Origin: Fen-671 sp963794745
GTDB taxonomy: Bacteria > Actinomycetota > Acidimicrobiia > Acidimicrobiales > Palsa-688
Direction of reading: 5' to 3'
DNA: 64,000 nucleotides
Assembly (NCBI GenBank): GCA_963794745.1
Contig: CAWCEZ010000011.1
Coordinates: 744,001-808,000 of the forward strand
Shown here: piece after piece, positions 27,990-36,941 of the stretch
Layout: each line of letters starts with the position of its first letter
Numbering within the stretch: the stretch's first letter is position 1
Position numbers and translations under genes: made by a program
Notes under the pieces: generated by a model
What the model was told of the DNA's origin: nothing
The model's input: the letters and a program-made list of their open reading frames with translations, nothing else
Database searches by the model: none

Positions 27990-29012
27990 CTAGGCCGGCT
28001 CACGCTTTTCAGGCTCGCTGTCCCTTGCTACAGAGAGGCCTGGCGAACCGATGTGACGGACGGCGGAGCGGCTCCGGACCTGGACCACCGAGGGCGCATA
28101 ATCAACACTGTCGTCGTCAGTCAGGTCAGTCAAGGGACCTTCACCGTCGGCCGATTGCCCGCCCGGAGCAGGCCTGGAGGGCGCCCGGCTTGCCCGCTCG
28201 AGGCTGGCGGTCACTTCCGGGGAAGCCAGGGTGCTGAGCGCGCTGAGAGCATGGCGCAGGTTGCCGAGCTGGGTGTCGATGAGGTCGCGCCGTTCCATGG
28301 CGGCGGCCAGCTCCCTTTCGGAATCGGCACGGACCCGGTCGGCGTTGGCTCTCGCCTCTTCGACGATCTCGTGCGCCCGACGCTCCGCGTCCGCCAACCG
28401 CTTGTTGGCGACGAGCTCGGTCTCCGAGCGAAGGCGATCGGCGTCCACGCGCATCTGAGCAGCGTGCTCCTCGGCGGCAGCGACCTGGCGGGTCACCGCC
28501 GATAGGCGGTCACCATTTTCTTGCTCGGCCTGGTCCCGCCGGGCCGCAATGGTCGCCTCCAGCTCAGCCGCCACCTTCGCGGCGTTGGTGCGCTGCGCCT
28601 CGAAATAGGCCTGCGCCTCAGAACGAGTTGCGAGGGCGTCTCTTTCAGCGTCGGCACGGATTCCTTCGGCCTGCCGCTTCGAGTCCTCCCAGAGGCTTGC
28701 CGCCCATTTCTCCACCTCGGCCTTGAGCCGCTCCGCCTCGGACGTCGCCGCCTGGCGCACCTCGGCCGCCTCGGACTCGGCCAGCACAAGGATCTGGTCG
28801 ACCCGTTCACCGAGCCCGCTATAGCGGGACCCAGCTTTTTGCCTGAAGGTGTTGTTCTCGGCGTGAAGCCTCTCGACGAGCCTGCTCAGCTCTGCGACTT
28901 TGCTGTGGGCCGCCTCCATCTCACGGATGAGGCCGCCCACATACGCCGTCACCTGCCCCGGGTCGTAACCGCCCCGCCGCGCCTCAGCAAAATTGGGCAT
29001 GTTCTCAGCCAT
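27990..29012 (-). CDS. DivIVA/Wag31-like coiled-coil protein
   Basis: A 340-residue cytoplasmic protein with a DivIVA-type N-terminus (ARRGGYDPGQVTAYVGGLIREME) followed by a long coiled coil of about residues 35-240 rich in Ala, Glu and Arg. The C-terminus is disordered and acidic. DivIVA-like proteins bind curved membrane at poles and septa and recruit growth machinery, or act as cytoskeletal scaffolds. True Wag31 starts with a stricter motif, so this may be a paralogue. Its own promoter lies upstream at 29059-29087. The ATG at 29012 follows GAGAGGA. It converges with the methyltransferase gene with three bases between them. Confidence 0.75.
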   Translation of the reverse strand: MAENMPNFAEARRGGYDPGQVTAYVGGLIREMEAAHSKVAELSRLVERLHAENNTFRQKAGSRYSGLGERVDQILVLAESEAAEVRQAATSEAERLKAEVEKWAASLWEDSKRQAEGIRADAERDALATRSEAQAYFEAQRTNAAKVAAELEATIAARRDQAEQENGDRLSAVTRQVAAAEEHAAQMRVDADRLRSETELVANKRLADAERRAHEIVEEARANADRVRADSERELAAAMERRDLIDTQLGNLRHALSALSTLASPEVTASLERASRAPSRPAPGGQSADGEGPLTDLTDDDSVDYAPSVVQVRSRSAVRHIGSPGLSVARDSEPEKREPA

Positions 29013-29058
29013 TAGCGGTCCTCTCCACGACGCCCCTCAGATTAGTCGTGGCCATATA

Positions 29059-29087
29059 AGGATACAATCGTATGCTTAGCGCGTCAA
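29059..29087 (-). promoter_or_regulatory. Predicted promoter of the DivIVA-like gene
   Basis: The minus strand has TTGACG and TATCCT separated by exactly 17 bp. The start of transcription would be near 29052, about 40 bp before the ATG at 29012. Confidence 0.6.
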
Positions 29088-29143
29088 CTTGAACACTCAG
29101 TGTGCCGATAGCCTCTATTAATGGGCCGCTTGGCCTCCACCAG

Positions 29144-29785
29144 CTAGTTTGGCGCCGGCAGTAGGCCGCGAGCGATCGCTGTGGTGACCGCTGCCGTCCG
29201 GTCGTCGACCCCGAGCTTGGCAAAAGCATGCAGGAGGTGCGTCTTTACCGTCGCCTCCCCGATGTAGAGCGCCTCCCCGATCTCCGAGTTGGTCTTGCCA
29301 ACGGCCACGAGGCCGAGGACTTCCAGCTCGCGCGCCGTGAGCTCCTGATGGGCCGGGGCATTGCCCCGCCCGAGCAGTTTGGCTGCGACAACTGGGGCGA
29401 GCACCGTCGCGCCGCCCGCGGCCGCACGCACTGCGCGGATCAGGTCAGCTCGGGGAGTGTCCTTCAAAAGGTACCCTCTTGCCCCGGCTTCGACGGCTCT
29501 CAGTATGTCGAGATCGGTGTCGTAGGTGGTCACAACCACTACGGCAGGCCCGGCACCCGGCTCGCTGGCACCGACGATCAATTTCGTCGCCTCCACGCCG
29601 TCGGTACCCGGCATCCGCAGGTCCATTAGGACCACGTCGGGCTTGAGAGATCTCGCCAGGACGGCAGCCTGCGCCCCGTCGCCGGCTTCACCGATCACCT
29701 CGATGTCATCTTCGCCGGCGAGCATCCCGCGCATGCCTTCGCGCACGACCGGGTGGTCGTCCACGATCAGAACGGTAACCGTCAT
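29144..29785 (-). CDS. LuxR/NarL-type response regulator
   Basis: A 213-residue response regulator. The receiver domain has VLIVDDHPVVREG, the phospho-accepting Asp in VVLMDLRMPG, and the conserved Thr and Lys in VVVTTYDTD and LLKDTP. The C-terminal GerE-type helix-turn-helix is LTARELEVLGLVAVGKTNSEIG to IGEATVKTHLLHAF. Its start overlaps the stop of the histidine kinase by 4 bp, so the two are a pair. The likely targets are the ABC exporter genes upstream in the same operon. Confidence 0.93.
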   Translation of the reverse strand: MTVTVLIVDDHPVVREGMRGMLAGEDDIEVIGEAGDGAQAAVLARSLKPDVVLMDLRMPGTDGVEATKLIVGASEPGAGPAVVVVTTYDTDLDILRAVEAGARGYLLKDTPRADLIRAVRAAAGGATVLAPVVAAKLLGRGNAPAHQELTARELEVLGLVAVGKTNSEIGEALYIGEATVKTHLLHAFAKLGVDDRTAAVTTAIARGLLPAPN

Positions 29786-31002
29786 GGCAACAGAACCCGG
29801 ACAGTTGTCCCTGCGCCTCGCGCCGCAATGACTTCAGCGCTACCGCCGAGCTCGGCCACCCTCGAGCGCAATTGGCTCAAGCCAAAACCGGCCGGCGCCG
29901 TGGTATCGAAGCCCACTCCGTCGTCTGTCACCTCGAGCGACGTCGCCCGCTCGGCGAATGTGAGCCGTACCGACGTCGAGGTTGCCTTGGCGTGGCGCCC
30001 CACATTGACGAGGGCTTCCTGAGCCGCTCGCAACAGCACGATCTCCGCGTTGTTGGACAACTCCCTGACCTGGCCCACCACCTCGAGGTTGGCCGAAAAC
30101 CCAAAACGCGGCCCCAGGTCGGCACAAACTCGCTGTATTGCGCCGGCAAGCGAGGCACCTTGCAGCGGCAGCGGCGAGAGCGCCCCGATGAGAGAACGCG
30201 CTTCGGCAAGGCCTTCGCGCGCGGCCGGCTCGGCAAGTGCCAGCGAGCCTCGAGCCGCGGCAAGGTCGTTGCGCTCCAAGGCGGCCTGTGCGGCCTGGAC
30301 CAACAAGATCACGCTCGTGAAACCTTGCGCCAGCGTGTCGTGGATCTCGCCCGCCAAGCGCTCGCGCTCGGCGAGCTTGCCCCTCTCCCGGCTCAGCTCG
30401 ACCAGCTCCGCCCGGGTGCGTTCGAGCTCATCGATCAAGTCGGCGCGCTGGCTGCTCTGGTCGATGATCCGGTTGATATACCCACCGAGCAGCGACGACA
30501 GCACGATCGTCAAAACCCCGAAGAGGCTGACGCTGGCGACGGTGGGAGCGTTGACCCCGCTAAAAGACAGGTTGGCGCCGGCGAGCACCAACGTCATCCC
30601 GATGACACCCGCGAACGCCGTGCGCACCGGGAGCAGCATGAAGCACTGGGGTATCAGGGCGAACATCAAGAAACCGGTACCCGGGAAAATAAAACTGGCC
30701 GCGGCAAATATTGCAAAGGCGCCGCAAAGGTAAACAACCCGGCCCCGCTTGTCCTGGCGATGGAACTTCTGCGGTGTCAACAAGTACAGGACGGCGAGGG
30801 CGACGTACAGGCCGAGCAGGCAAGGCAGCCGCCACGAGCCGTACAACTCGATGGTCGCGAAGGCCCCCGTAGCCACCAATAGCACGCCAAAAGCCGCGTG
30901 CCACCATGGCATCAACGTCACCCAGGCGTCCTGGCGAGGGCCTGTCCGCGTGGCGGCCCTCGTGCCTTGGAGCGGGGTGCCCAACGGAGGCGCCTTCATC
31001 AC
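29782..31002 (-). CDS. Sensor histidine kinase (HisKA_3 type)
   Basis: A 406-residue membrane kinase with about five N-terminal helices, a short coiled coil, then the HisKA_3 dimerisation box ERLAGEIHDTLAQGF with the phospho-accepting His. The HATPase domain shows RAAQEALVNVGRHAKA (N-box) and DDGVGFD (G-box). There is no extracytoplasmic sensor loop of note, so the signal may be sensed within the membrane or through the ABC transporter, as in LiaS- or DesK-like systems. It overlaps its neighbours by 4 bp on both sides. Confidence 0.92.
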   Translation of the reverse strand: MMKAPPLGTPLQGTRAATRTGPRQDAWVTLMPWWHAAFGVLLVATGAFATIELYGSWRLPCLLGLYVALAVLYLLTPQKFHRQDKRGRVVYLCGAFAIFAAASFIFPGTGFLMFALIPQCFMLLPVRTAFAGVIGMTLVLAGANLSFSGVNAPTVASVSLFGVLTIVLSSLLGGYINRIIDQSSQRADLIDELERTRAELVELSRERGKLAERERLAGEIHDTLAQGFTSVILLVQAAQAALERNDLAAARGSLALAEPAAREGLAEARSLIGALSPLPLQGASLAGAIQRVCADLGPRFGFSANLEVVGQVRELSNNAEIVLLRAAQEALVNVGRHAKATSTSVRLTFAERATSLEVTDDGVGFDTTAPAGFGLSQLRSRVAELGGSAEVIAARGAGTTVRVLLP

Positions 31003-31862
31003 TCGCCGCTACCCGTCCACCTGAAGGTCCTCGAAGATACGACAAGCCCGATCACTACCCAAATACCCATCACCAAGGCCATTTCCCCGCGGTCCCAGGA
31101 ATGGGACGGTTCCACCACCTGGAAGTAGCTCGGCAGCAACGCTGACCGGTAGCCCTCGGCGATCCATTTCAAGGGGAACAGGCCGGCGAAATTGTAGAGG
31201 CCGTGGGACAGCGACGTGAAGGGGACGAAGACCCCCGAGATGAACTCGAGGACCAGCAAGGGAAGGTTGGCGACCGGTGCTGCCGAGCGGGCGCTGCGGG
31301 GCAGGCTGGACATTGCGATGCCGAGGAGGGACAAGGCGGTCGCACCCAGGAACGTTACCCAAATGAACGTCCACCAACGCTCGAGCGTGCCCGGGAAGGC
31401 AACGTTGTAGACAAAGTGGCCGAAAACCAACAGCACCGCTGCCTCCAGGCTGCACAAGACGAGCACAAGGACTGCTTTTCCCACGAAATAGGCGGTACGT
31501 GGCATCGGCGTGCCCGCGAGGCGCTTCAAAGCACCGTTTTCGCGCTCGGTGGCAATCGATACCGCCAGGCTGAGGAAACTCGTGGAGGCGAGCCCGCCGG
31601 CGAGCAACCCAGCCGTATAGACCTGGCTGTAACGTACGGTCGTCCCGTGGACGAAGCCGGAAAATATTGACGCGAGCAGTGCCAGCAACACGACCGGCAA
31701 CGCCACGGTGAACACGACGGCCTCCGAGCTCCTGAAGAACTGCTTTATCTCCACCTGCGAACGGGCAATGGACGCGACGACAAAGGCCCGGGAGGCGGAG
31801 CGGTGACGCCCCTGCGCAACGCCTGCGACCCTCACGTTGCCGACTGTGCTCGTAGTAGTCAT
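30999..31862 (-). CDS. ABC-2 type transporter permease
   Basis: A 287-residue membrane protein with six predicted helices and the ABC-2 layout: an N-terminal cytoplasmic helix, GLLAGGLASTSFLSLAVSIATERENGALKRLAGTPMPRTAYF (the ABC-2 coupling region, abbreviated here to its core features) and a C-terminal group of helices. It works with the ATPase encoded just upstream. Such exporters often carry lipids, peptides or drugs. Overlaps of 4 bp with the ATPase and the kinase indicate one operon. Confidence 0.88.
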   Translation of the reverse strand: MTTTSTVGNVRVAGVAQGRHRSASRAFVVASIARSQVEIKQFFRSSEAVVFTVALPVVLLALLASIFSGFVHGTTVRYSQVYTAGLLAGGLASTSFLSLAVSIATERENGALKRLAGTPMPRTAYFVGKAVLVLVLCSLEAAVLLVFGHFVYNVAFPGTLERWWTFIWVTFLGATALSLLGIAMSSLPRSARSAAPVANLPLLVLEFISGVFVPFTSLSHGLYNFAGLFPLKWIAEGYRSALLPSYFQVVEPSHSWDRGEMALVMGIWVVIGLVVSSRTFRWTGSGE

Positions 31863-32780
31863 TTCCCGCTCCTTTCTTCAGTGCTGACGCCTTCTTCAGT
31901 GCTGACGCCTTCTTCAGTGCTGACGCTTTGTCCAGTGCTGACACCGATCAGTTGCAAATAGACGTCCTCGAGACTTGGTCGTGCCACTGTGAGCCCGGGG
32001 ACCTCCCCGCCAAAGGTCGCTGCCAATTGCTCGACGAGTGCCGTCGGTGCGTGGGTCTTGGTTTGCTGCGGGCCGTTTGGCCCGAGCCACGAGACTCGAG
32101 CGGGGGCGGCCTGGCGCCCCCCTAGCTCGGCAGGAGGCCCCGCCGCGACGACCCGGCCGCGGTTGATCACCGCCACCCGGTCGGCAAGGGCCTCGGCCTC
32201 TTCGAGGTAGTGCGTAGTGAGGAGCACGCTCGTTCCCTCCTTGGCGAGGTCGCGCACAACGTCCCAGAACTGGCGGCGGGCCTCGGGGTCGAACCCGGTC
32301 GTCGGTTCGTCGAGGAAAACGAGCTCCGGCCGGCCAACTATCCCGAGGGCCACGTCAAGGCGCCTGCGTTGCCCGCCGGAAAGGGCCCTGATGCGGGAGC
32401 CGCTTTTTGCTGTAAGGCCAACCCGTTCGATGACGTCTTCGGGCTTAGCGGGATCCGGGTAAAAGTGGGCGAAATGGCGGACGCATTCCGACACGGTCAG
32501 GTCGGCGACATCGTCGCTCGTCTGCAGCACGATGCCCCTGCGGGCCCTCCATGCCGACCCGGCGCGCTCGAGGGTCCTCACCGAGGACCCTGGCCTCGCC
32601 GGCGTCGCGCTTGCGGTAGCCCTCGAGGACTTCGACGGTGGTCGTCTTGCCGGCCCCGTTAGGGCCAAGCAACGACAGGACCTCGCCACGTGCCATCTCG
32701 AGGTCCAGCCCGTCCACGGCAACGGTGGTCCCATAGGACTTACGCAGTCCCTTGACCTCGATCACAAGTTCGGTAGGCAT
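31859..32780 (-). CDS. ABC transporter ATP-binding protein, one apparent frameshift
   Basis: Energises the ABC-2 exporter. The first frame begins MPTELVIEVKGLRKSYG (ATG 32780), with Walker A GPNGAGKTT. The second frame carries WRARRGIVLQTSDDVADL (Q-loop), the signature LSGGQRRRLD and Walker B LVFLDEPTTGFD. They join if one extra base near 32556-32565 is removed. The C-terminal tail is made of hexapeptide repeats VSTEEG encoded by four 18-bp units and ends four bases into the permease gene. Protein length would be about 306 residues. Confidence 0.86.
31873..31944 (-). repeat. Four 18-bp tandem units in the ABC ATPase tail
   Basis: The core CTTCAGTGCTGACGC recurs every 18 bp; two central units are identical and the outer two differ at a few bases. 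They encode VSTEEG repeats at the C-terminus of the ATPase, just before the overlap with the permease start. Confidence 0.9.
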
Positions 32781-32978
32781 GCTCCCAGCATTACGCATCC
32801 AGCGGGCGCTAGCCCCAACCGGCCAGATGGTCTTTTCCTCCACCTAACGGTGGGCCCGCCACTGGCTACGGCGCTTTGCTACCATCCCAAACAATGGGGT
32901 CGCCACCCGCCGGTTGAACGCCCGCGAGGCGAAGTGGCAGCTGCGATGGTCCCGGGCCGACGGGCGATTGGAGCAATC

Positions 32979-33641
32979 ATGAGCGACGTCTTGGAACCTC
33001 TAACCGATACCTCGGACATGCCGGCGTTGCACGCCGTTTTCCGCAAGTCCTTCGCCGCTGCGCCTGAGCTGATCGGAGGGGCGCCTGCCGATGACACGAG
33101 CCGCTCGGCCATCGTCGGCACCTATTACGACAATGTCCTGCGATTGCTCCACGCTCACCATGGCGGCGAGGACGAGCTGATCTGGCCGAAGCTCCTCGAA
33201 CGCTGTCCTGACGAAGCCGGGTTAGTCAACGAGATCGCCGCCCAACACGAAGCGGTCAGCAAGCTCATGGACGTAACCATGTCGCAGCTCCAGCAGTGGG
33301 CCGGTTCGGCTTCCCCGCGTGAGGGCGCCGAACTGGCCGGGTTGATGCGCCAGCTCAACGATGACCTGACCGTGCACCTCGATGCCGAGGAGGCGATGGT
33401 ACTGCCTCTTTGCGCCCGCTACATTACCCAGCAGGAATGGGGGGAACTGCCCGAGCACGGGATGAAGCATTTCGACGGGGACAAGCCCTGGTTGATCATG
33501 GGCCTGATCTTCGACAACATGCCGGACGGGGCCAGGGATTACATCCTGGCGAACATGCCACCACCCGTTGGGCAAATGTGGGTGAACTTCGGCAGCACCG
33601 CTTACGCCGACTTCATGGCCGAACTGGGTATCCCGGCCTAG
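32979..33641 (+). CDS. Hemerythrin HHE domain-containing protein
   Basis: A 220-residue cytoplasmic protein with an HHE cation-binding four-helix bundle. The iron ligands can be placed as HAVFRK, LHAHHGGEDELIWP, AAQHEAV and VHLDAEEAMVLP. Such proteins bind a di-iron centre that reacts with oxygen, nitric oxide or peroxide. A second helical segment with HGMKHF follows. The ATG at 32979 lies behind GGAG at nine bases. It diverges from the ABC ATPase gene, and no operon partner is seen. Confidence 0.85.
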   Translation: MSDVLEPLTDTSDMPALHAVFRKSFAAAPELIGGAPADDTSRSAIVGTYYDNVLRLLHAHHGGEDELIWPKLLERCPDEAGLVNEIAAQHEAVSKLMDVTMSQLQQWAGSASPREGAELAGLMRQLNDDLTVHLDAEEAMVLPLCARYITQQEWGELPEHGMKHFDGDKPWLIMGLIFDNMPDGARDYILANMPPPVGQMWVNFGSTAYADFMAELGIPA

Positions 33642-33660
33642 GGGTCACAAGAACTGGCGA

Positions 33661-34368
33661 CTAGGAGAAAACGCGGAGCCACTGCTCCCGGCTCACCCGT
33701 GCCAGCACCGAGTTGGTGCGCCTCACCTCTTCCAGAGGAGATGAGCTTTCAGTCGAGTAGTGGTGCCCCGGCCAGAGCCTGAGCCTGCCAGGAAGGCTCG
33801 CCAAGCGCTGCAAGCTCGTGTACATGGCGTCGGGGTCTGCGCCGGGTAGGTCGGTGCGCCCGCAGCCCTCCAGGAAAAGGGTGTCCCCCGAAACCAGGTT
33901 GTCCCCGACGACAAAGCACTGGCTCCCGGGCGTGTGGCCGGGCGTGTGCAACAGGCGGACCCCGACCGCGCCGACCTGGACGACGTCGTTGTCCCTGTGA
34001 CCGACGAGCGACGACACTGGCGCGCCGCTCATCTCCGACACCCAGGCGATCTCGTCGCGCTGCACATGGACCGGTACCTCGGCCAGCGCGAGGAGGTCCA
34101 CCAATCCCTCTATGTGCTCCCCAAAAATGTCCCCACCGACATGGTCGGCGTGATAGTGGGTCGCCAGCACCCCGGCCAGGGTCAAACCGGCTTCCTCGAC
34201 CCATCCGACCAGCGCCCGCACGTCATATGCCGGGTCGACGAGCAGGACCTGGCCCGAAGCGGCGTCGCCCACCACATAGACGTGGTTGCGCATTGTCGTT
34301 GCGAACTGGTCGCCGACGGCGAAGTCCTGACCAGCGAGGAGCTGGCGAAAAAACAGCCCTTCCGGCAC
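33661..34368 (-). CDS. MBL fold metallo-hydrolase (glyoxalase II-like)
   Basis: A metallo-beta-lactamase-fold hydrolase of 235 residues. Metal ligands are in THYHADHVGGD, LLHTPGHTPGS and SGDTLFLEGCGRTDLPG, and the terminal His is in LWPGHHY. The GCGRTDLPG block is typical of the glyoxalase II / persulfide dioxygenase group, which acts on thiol-bound substrates. It diverges from mca, a mycothiol conjugate amidase, with 66 bp between starts, so a mycothiol-linked substrate is plausible. GTG 34368 was chosen from alignment to the family start; no strong ribosome site is present. Confidence 0.85.
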   Translation of the reverse strand: MPEGLFFRQLLAGQDFAVGDQFATTMRNHVYVVGDAASGQVLLVDPAYDVRALVGWVEEAGLTLAGVLATHYHADHVGGDIFGEHIEGLVDLLALAEVPVHVQRDEIAWVSEMSGAPVSSLVGHRDNDVVQVGAVGVRLLHTPGHTPGSQCFVVGDNLVSGDTLFLEGCGRTDLPGADPDAMYTSLQRLASLPGRLRLWPGHHYSTESSSPLEEVRRTNSVLARVSREQWLRVFS

Positions 34369-34434
34369 CGGCCCATCGTAGCGAGGGCTCGTCCCAGCTA
34401 GCCGGGAGAGCGCCCCAAGCCATATCTTGGAGGG

Positions 34435-35309
34435 ATGACAGACGAGCTTTGCATGCTCTGCGTGCACGCCCACCCTGACGACGAGTCCTCGAAGGGTGCT
34501 TCGACAGTTGCGAAATACCATGCTGAAGGCGTACGCACAGTCCTTGTGTGTTGCACGGGCGGCGAGGAAGGCGAGATCCTCAACCCCGCCATGAACAGCC
34601 CCGAGATCCTCGCGCGCCTGCCCGAGGTAAGGGCGGCGGAGCTGGCCAGCGCGGCGACCATCATCGGCTACGACGAGCTCGTGATGCTGGGTTACCGGGA
34701 CTCCGGGATGCCCGGCACCGAGGCCAACGAGCGGCCGGAGTCGTTTTTCAGAGCTTCGATCGAACAGGCAACCGGTCGTCTTGTCGCCGTGGTCCGCCGG
34801 ACCAAGCCGCAAGTCATGGCTATTTACCCGGCTCACCAGTCGATGTACCCGCACCCCGACCACATCCGCGCCCACGAGGTTGGGTTCGCGGCGTTCCACG
34901 CCGCAGGCGATCCTGATGCGTTCCCCGAGGCAGGGCCGCCTGGCAGCCGGAGAAGCTCTACTACATGCTCTGGTCGAAAAAGCGCATGTTCGCCTTGGCG
35001 GAGAAGTTCACCGAACTGGGCCTGGAACTGCCGTGGGGCGAGGAGCGCCTCGAGATGATGGCGGACGCACCCCAAGAGGACATCACCACCGAGATCGACG
35101 TCGCCGGTTTTGGGCACATACGCGATGACGCCCTGCGCGCCCACGCCACCCAGGTCGACCCCAATTCCCCGTTCTGGTTCGGCCTACCGGCCGATGTTGC
35201 CGAAGAACTCGGGCATTACGACGAGTACCACCTCGCCGAAAATTTCACGGCTTCGCAACCGCCCGAAGACGACCTCTTCGCCGGTATCCGCGAACGCGTC
35301 ACCTTATGA
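34435..35309 (+). CDS. mca: Mycothiol conjugate amidase Mca, one apparent frameshift
   Basis: Cleaves mycothiol S-conjugates, releasing a mercapturic acid that can be exported. The protein has LCVHAHPDDESSKG with zinc ligands at the N-terminus, VCCTGGEEGEILNP, and YPAHQSMYPHPDHIRAHEV with the third ligand. The first frame then breaks at FPEAGPP. The second resumes with WSKKRMFALAEKF and runs to ERVTL. One C added at 34939-34941 restores the Mca-specific WQPEKLYYMLW-type link. Full length is about 291 residues, matching Mca rather than MshB. Its stop overlaps the SCP2 gene (ATGA). Confidence 0.88.
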
Positions 35310-35707
35310 GCGAAGAGGCCGGTCCCACCGGCATGGTGACCCTTATCGTCGGGGACGTCGGGCGCGCCGGGGCGGCGGCGAGGTCGCGCCGGCCCGCTCC
35401 CACCGGCGGCCCCGAGGCCGAGCCAGGACCTCCACCGGGACCGGCGCAATGGAGCTGCCGGTGGTCCGAAGACGGCCCGGGAGGGGTGTCGGCCGGAGCC
35501 GAAGGCGAGCCGGACCTGACGTTGACCCTCAGCCCGGACGATGCTCGCTCGGTCAAGGACGGCCAGCTGAGCCCAAGCGTCGCGTTCATGCAGGGGAGGC
35601 TGAAGACATCGGGCGACAACGCCTTGCTGCTCAGCGTGCTCAAGTGGAGCGCCACTCCCGCATTTCCCAGCGCCCTGTCCTCGTGGGTCGCGGAGCTCTC
35701 CCGCTAG
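35306..35707 (+). CDS. SCP2 sterol-binding domain protein
   Basis: A 133-residue protein whose second half matches the SCP2 fold: WSCRWSEDGPGG, EPDLTLTLSPDDARSVKDGQLSPSVAFMQGRLKTSG. SCP2 domains bind lipids or, fused to other domains, mycothiol-dependent enzymes. It overlaps mca by 4 bp (ATGA), so a link to mycothiol chemistry is suggested by position. The first 60 residues are Pro/Gly-rich and probably disordered. Confidence 0.8.
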   Translation: MSEEAGPTGMVTLIVGDVGRAGAAARSRRPAPTGGPEAEPGPPPGPAQWSCRWSEDGPGGVSAGAEGEPDLTLTLSPDDARSVKDGQLSPSVAFMQGRLKTSGDNALLLSVLKWSATPAFPSALSSWVAELSR

Positions 35708-35729
35708 CGCCCTAGTAGCCCGAGCAGCC

Positions 35730-36167
35730 CTAGTAGCGGGAAATTGCCCCGCCCGCCGCGACACGCTCCATGGGGGCGTCCCGGGCAGTGAACATCTCTT
35801 CGAGGCCGACGATCGTGCCGCCGGCACTTCCGTAAAACGCCACGTTGATCTCACGCTCGGCCATCCGACGGCGCGTGCGGAACAGGATGGCGACATACGT
35901 GGAGACGAAAGGCAGCATCGCCACGACGACCCACCAGGCCGTCATAGAGCCCGTAGCGAGGGCCACCAGCGCCGGCACGGCCAACGCAGTGAACATCACG
36001 GTCAGGACCCGACGTCGGCGAACAGTGGCGTTAGCCCGCCGGCTCCGCACTGTAGGTGGGGCCATCCTTGCGGTGGCCTTCGGCCGCTCCGGCGCCGACG
36101 GGAACAATGCCGCGTACCCGTTCAATCCTTTTGGGGCACGACGCGACCAAAGTGAGTACTCACGCAC
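35730..36167 (-). CDS. Small membrane protein of unknown function
   Basis: Not recognised. It has 145 residues with a basic N-terminus of about 55 residues, two hydrophobic helices (about 56-75 and 80-97), then a cytoplasmic tail with an Arg-rich turn and GSAGGTIVGLEEMF. The GTG at 36167 is supported by GGGGAG eight bases upstream. Between it and dtd lie 260 bp in which no gene or RNA was recognised. Confidence 0.55.
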   Translation of the reverse strand: MREYSLWSRRAPKGLNGYAALFPSAPERPKATARMAPPTVRSRRANATVRRRRVLTVMFTALAVPALVALATGSMTAWWVVVAMLPFVSTYVAILFRTRRRMAEREINVAFYGSAGGTIVGLEEMFTARDAPMERVAAGGAISRY

Positions 36168-36427
36168 AGGATAAACTCCCCTTTGACAAGGCAGCTACGC
36201 AAATGGCGCAGTGCAGGTGCAGCAGCACTAACCGGCCCTGCTCAAGCCGGCTCCTTCGATCCCTCGAAAGCTAGCCGTAACTGGGCCGCCCAGTCAAGAG
36301 GCAGCCCGACTGTTGGACGTGCTCGGTCTCGATGTTGACGAAGTGTGGCCAGGGCGCCGTACTGAGTGGCGGCCCCGGTGTGCGCCACCACTTTGTGCCT
36401 TCCACCGCGGCTGCAACGGCAAGGTTG

Positions 36428-36865
36428 TCAGGTCTCGATGAGGACCGTCACAGGGCCGTGATTGACCAGGCTCACGTCCATCGTGGCCCCAAACTGGCCG
36501 GTAGCAACCTCGGCGCCGGCCGCACGGAGCTGCGCCACAAGTCTGTCCACGAGGGCTCTGGCAACCTCAGGGCCAGCCGCTTGGGTGAAAGACGGCCGAC
36601 GGCCCCTGGTCGTGTCGGCGTAGAGCGTGAACTGGCTGACAACGAGCACAGGCAAGGCGAGCTCCTGCGCTGAGCGGTTCATGTTGCCGGCGCCGTCCGG
36701 AAAAAGGCGAACCTGCCAGATCTTTGTCGTGAGGCGGTCGGCCGCCCTTTCGTCGTCGCCGAGGCCCACCCCGACGAGGGCGCACAACCCGGGGCCGATC
36801 CTGGCGATGACGACCCCGTCGACGCTCACCGACGCCTCCGAGACCCGCTGGACCAGCCCACGCAT
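36428..36865 (-). CDS. dtd: D-aminoacyl-tRNA deacylase
   Basis: Removes D-amino acids (and glycine from tRNA-Ala) from mischarged tRNAs. The 145-residue protein is of normal length and carries both active-site motifs: the SQFT motif in VVSQFTLYADTTRGRRPSF and the NxGPVT motif in VNHGPVTVLIE at the C-terminus. The N-terminal MRGLVQRVSEASVSVDG is also typical. It is a single gene with no evident operon. Confidence 0.96.
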   Translation of the reverse strand: MRGLVQRVSEASVSVDGVVIARIGPGLCALVGVGLGDDERAADRLTTKIWQVRLFPDGAGNMNRSAQELALPVLVVSQFTLYADTTRGRRPSFTQAAGPEVARALVDRLVAQLRAAGAEVATGQFGATMDVSLVNHGPVTVLIET

Positions 36866-36941
36866 GGCGCCTCAGCCTAATTGTGAGCAACCGGGCCGGA
36901 CCGCCTGAGATTGAGGACCTCGCCCGGTGCCGCTCAGCTGG

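Noticed and set aside
36168..36427. Small RNA or tRNA in the 260-bp gap before dtd
   Set aside because: TTCGATCCC resembles a T-loop but no cloverleaf can be formed.
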